From the NCBI GenBank assembly GCA_017526525.1, contig JAFXRG010000045.1, positions 1 through 54,784 of the forward strand: a stretch of DNA of 54,784 nucleotides, in the 5' to 3' direction. A program made the translations under genes and the position numbers. Of the stretch, positions 52,952 to 54,784 are shown piece by piece (within the stretch, counting starts at the first letter, position 1; every line of letters starts with the position of its first letter). The DNA is from Clostridia bacterium (lineage in GTDB: Bacteria > Bacillota > Clostridia > Christensenellales > Aristaeellaceae). The notes beneath the pieces were generated by a model that saw only the letters and a program-made list of their open reading frames with translations, was not told where the DNA came from and ran no database searches.

Positions 52952-54361
52952 ATGAAAAAACGTCTGTCTGTTTTTCTGGCGCTGCTGATGATCTGCGCAG
53001 GCAAAACCGTGTTCGCATCAGCGGAACGCCCGTTGCAAAAACACATCCTGGTGGCGTATTTTTCCGCAACCGGCACGACCCGCCCCCTGGCGGAATACGC
53101 CGCGGAGCACCTGCATGCCGATCTGTATGAGATCGTACCCGAGGAACCCTATACACAGGAAGATCTTGCTTATTATACCGGCGGACGCTGTGACCGTGAG
53201 CAGGACGATCCGTCCGTCCGCCCTGCCATCAGCGGCCGGGTCGAAAACATGGAACAGTATGACACGGTGATCATCGGCCATCCCATCTGGCACGGACAGG
53301 CGCCCCGGATCATCAGCACTTTCCTTGAGAGCTATGATTTCAGTGAAAAAACGCTGGTGACTTTCTGCACTTCCCATTCCAGCGGCCTGGGCTCCAGCGC
53401 GAAAAACCTGCAGCCCCTCGTTCCGGAAACGGTCACCTGGCTGGAAAGCAGGCGGTTTCCGGGCGGCGCTTCCAGGGAAGATATCGCGTCATGGCTCGAC
53501 AGCATCGGCCTGAAAGCGGAGGAGCCGCGTGCGGGACAGTTCAGCTTTGATACGAAAACCGTGCTGCTGAACAGCGGGTATGAAATGCCCATCCTGGGCC
53601 TTGGCACCTATGCCCTCGACCATGACACCTGCGTGAATTCCGTGATGGCCCTGCTTGAAAACGGCGGCAGGCTCATTGACACGGCTTATATGTACGGCAA
53701 TGAAGAGGCCGTCGGCGAGGGCGTAAGGCAGGCGATGGCTGAATACAGCATTCCCCGCGGGGAGATTTTTGTCATCACAAAAATCTACCCCAGCCAGTTC
53801 GGAGATCCCGAAGCCGCGATTGACATGGCGCTGGAAAAGCTGGATATCGGCTATATCGACATGATGCTGCTGCATCATCCCGGCAGCAATGACGTAAACG
53901 CCTATCTGGCCATGGAGAAATATGTTGCAGAAGGGAAAATCCGCTCCCTGGGCCTGTCCAACTGGTATATCGAAGAGCTGACCGGGTTCCTGCCGCAGGT
54001 CAATATCATGCCTGCTTTGGTGCAGAATGAAATCCATCCGTACTATCAGGAACAGGATGTTGTTCCATTCATTCAGGAAAAGGGCATTGCCGTACAGTGC
54101 TGGTATCCCCTCGGCGGCAGAGGCTATACAAAAGAGCTTTTGACAGATGATACGATCCTGGGCATTGCGGCCGCCCACGGCGTTTCCGCCGCGCAGGTGA
54201 TCCTGAGATGGGATCTTCAGCGCGGCATCGTGGTGATCCCCGGCTCATCGAATCCGGATCATATCCGCGAGAATCTCGACCTGTTTGGCTTTGAACTGAC
54301 CCCGGCAGAGATGGAACAGATCACCGCGCTGGACCGCGGTGAAAAACACGACTGGTATTAA
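52952..54361 (+). CDS. Exported flavodoxin / aldo-keto reductase fusion
   Basis: 469 residues from ATG 52952, with GGGAAGG upstream. A signal peptide (KKRLSVFLALLMICAGKTVFAS) comes first. A flavodoxin-like domain at about 29-185 has the FMN phosphate loop YFSATGTTR and PIWHGQAPRIISTFLESYDF. A complete aldo-keto reductase barrel at about 193-469 has catalytic D243, Y248, K277 and H308 and the GSSNPDHIRENL cofactor motif. Flavodoxin and AKR genes occur next to each other in anaerobes. As one exported polypeptide this is unusual, because FMN and NADPH are cytoplasmic cofactors. The signal has no lipobox, though MICAG contains a cysteine. Export could be Sec-dependent; otherwise the N-terminus may be an uncleaved anchor facing in. 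Confidence 0.82.
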   Translation: MKKRLSVFLALLMICAGKTVFASAERPLQKHILVAYFSATGTTRPLAEYAAEHLHADLYEIVPEEPYTQEDLAYYTGGRCDREQDDPSVRPAISGRVENMEQYDTVIIGHPIWHGQAPRIISTFLESYDFSEKTLVTFCTSHSSGLGSSAKNLQPLVPETVTWLESRRFPGGASREDIASWLDSIGLKAEEPRAGQFSFDTKTVLLNSGYEMPILGLGTYALDHDTCVNSVMALLENGGRLIDTAYMYGNEEAVGEGVRQAMAEYSIPRGEIFVITKIYPSQFGDPEAAIDMALEKLDIGYIDMMLLHHPGSNDVNAYLAMEKYVAEGKIRSLGLSNWYIEELTGFLPQVNIMPALVQNEIHPYYQEQDVVPFIQEKGIAVQCWYPLGGRGYTKELLTDDTILGIAAAHGVSAAQVILRWDLQRGIVVIPGSSNPDHIRENLDLFGFELTPAEMEQITALDRGEKHDWY

Positions 54362-54413
54362 CAGTACGATTTCCCGCGGCGATGTGGAAAGCGGCTTTGC
54401 AAACCTTTCAAAA

Positions 54414-54443
54414 TGGACAAAAGCGGCAAAAACATGCTATAAT
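54414..54443 (+). promoter_or_regulatory. Promoter near the right edge
   Basis: TGGACA (54414-54419), 18 bases, TATAAT (54438-54443). The 200 bases after it contain no convincing gene. The open frame from 54339 overlaps the promoter, has no ribosome site and an unnatural composition. Confidence 0.55.
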
Positions 54444-54649
54444 CCACAGGCTTACCGGACTTTCTGCACCATGCGATTCATGGCCGGACGACCGCGTCTT
54501 TTTACTTTGAAAATACATATCCGGAATTTTGCGTTTTTATGGCTGTTGGGTGCCCGGGCCGCTGACGCGTGCAGAGACGGACGGCATGCTTTCGGGAACG
54601 GAGCATGCTGTGCCGCGGCAAGACCAACCTTCCTGCAGGAGGCAATAGT

Positions 54650-54733
54650 GTGAAAACATCATTTAAGAGTGCAGCAGGGCCACCAGCCAAAGAAGCGTAT
54701 AGCAAACAAGCCTCTGAGAGGCGAAGATTGTAG
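54650..54733 (+). CDS. Possible short ORF (27 residues) at the right edge
   Basis: GTG at 54650 follows AGGAGG (54637-54642) by seven bases and opens a 27-codon frame (KTSFKSAAGPPAKEAYSK, then a basic end) stopping at TAG 54731. The surroundings turn AT-richer here. It may be a leader or upstream ORF of something beyond the window, or the fortuitous start of an intron-like element. Function unknown. Confidence 0.3.
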   Translation: MKTSFKSAAGPPAKEAYSKQASERRRL

Positions 54734-54784
54734 ATAACTTGCTAACTAGCCAAAGCCTCCAGAGAGATTGATCCTTCAGCAACA

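Larger units (their letters stand above)
54362..54784. other. Right-edge region without a recognised gene
   Basis: This stretch holds the promoter at 54414-54443, a GC-rich middle and a final part from about 54640 that is visibly lower in GC than the rest of the window. GTGTG at 54648-54652 fits the GUGYG 5' end of group II introns, but too little follows to recognise domain I. Confidence 0.35.

Noticed and set aside
54339-54653. 104-codon open frame at the right edge
   Set aside because: It begins inside the flavodoxin-AKR gene, spans a promoter, and has no ribosome site or family resemblance.
1-54784. CRISPR arrays, tRNA or rRNA genes, complete insertion sequences
   Set aside because: No regularly spaced short repeats, cloverleaf-type sequence, rRNA core motif or transposase was seen; the only tandem repeats are coding repeats of the adhesin.

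Overview
The window comes from a GC-rich (roughly 57%) Gram-positive-type genome, most likely a gut or rumen member of Clostridia. I base this on strong AGGAGG ribosome sites, TTGACA/TATAAT promoters, a DUF11/Cna-B surface protein, LplBC-type sugar permeases, a YesS-like AraC sensor, an extended plant-polysaccharide gene set and Rrf2/MerR/LysR regulators. No lineage marker (rRNA, tRNA) is present, so the placement is inference; a Christensenellales-like lineage is only a guess. I see no CRISPR array, rRNA or tRNA gene.

Layout. 1-4.6 kb: the 3' part of a repeat-built surface adhesin and an orphan peptide-type binding protein. 4.6-12.1 kb: an eight-gene sulfur-amino-acid uptake operon (two MetQ-like binding proteins, two MetN ATPases, two MetI permeases, an M20 amidohydrolase and an Rrf2 regulator). 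It is preceded by a sigma-A promoter, a 42-codon cysteine-rich leader ORF and an intrinsic terminator with a perfectly complementary upstream segment, which together look like a translation-coupled attenuator. The second MetQ has its two halves in swapped order, a circular permutation. 12.1-14.3 kb: cytidylate-kinase-like protein and MATE exporter. 14.4-21.3 kb: PL11 rhamnogalacturonan lyase, a sugar-sensor/GGDEF fusion read leftward behind a two-hairpin leader, and an amylosucrase. 21.5-26.3 kb: an orphan small protein, a second MATE exporter, a membrane-anchored MerR with an exported hydrolase, and a HIT protein.

26.4-41.3 kb is mainly carbohydrate use: KDG kinase, an MGH1-like glycosidase, an LplB/LplC permease pair with two tandem paralogous binding proteins, a membrane AraC sensor and two GH43 enzymes. 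Together these fit uptake and breakdown of pectin side chains and backbone: PL11 cuts rhamnogalacturonan, the ABC system imports oligomers, GH43 removes arabinose or xylose, and KDG kinase channels uronate products. A membrane GGDEF protein, a DUF4342 protein and a metallophosphoesterase fragment are interspersed.

41.4-54.8 kb: a small hydrolase, a peroxiredoxin remnant, a MutS2-like protein without Smr, a candidate structured RNA, an exported protein of unknown function, a MacB/FtsX-type ABC pair with a dyad at its promoter, an exported CotH protein, a LysR regulator divergent from a small coiled-coil protein and a hydrolase, and an exported flavodoxin/aldo-keto-reductase fusion. The last 140 bases look compositionally different and may be the edge of a mobile element.

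The two most unusual items are the circularly permuted MetQ and the cysteine-codon leader/attenuator of the same operon.
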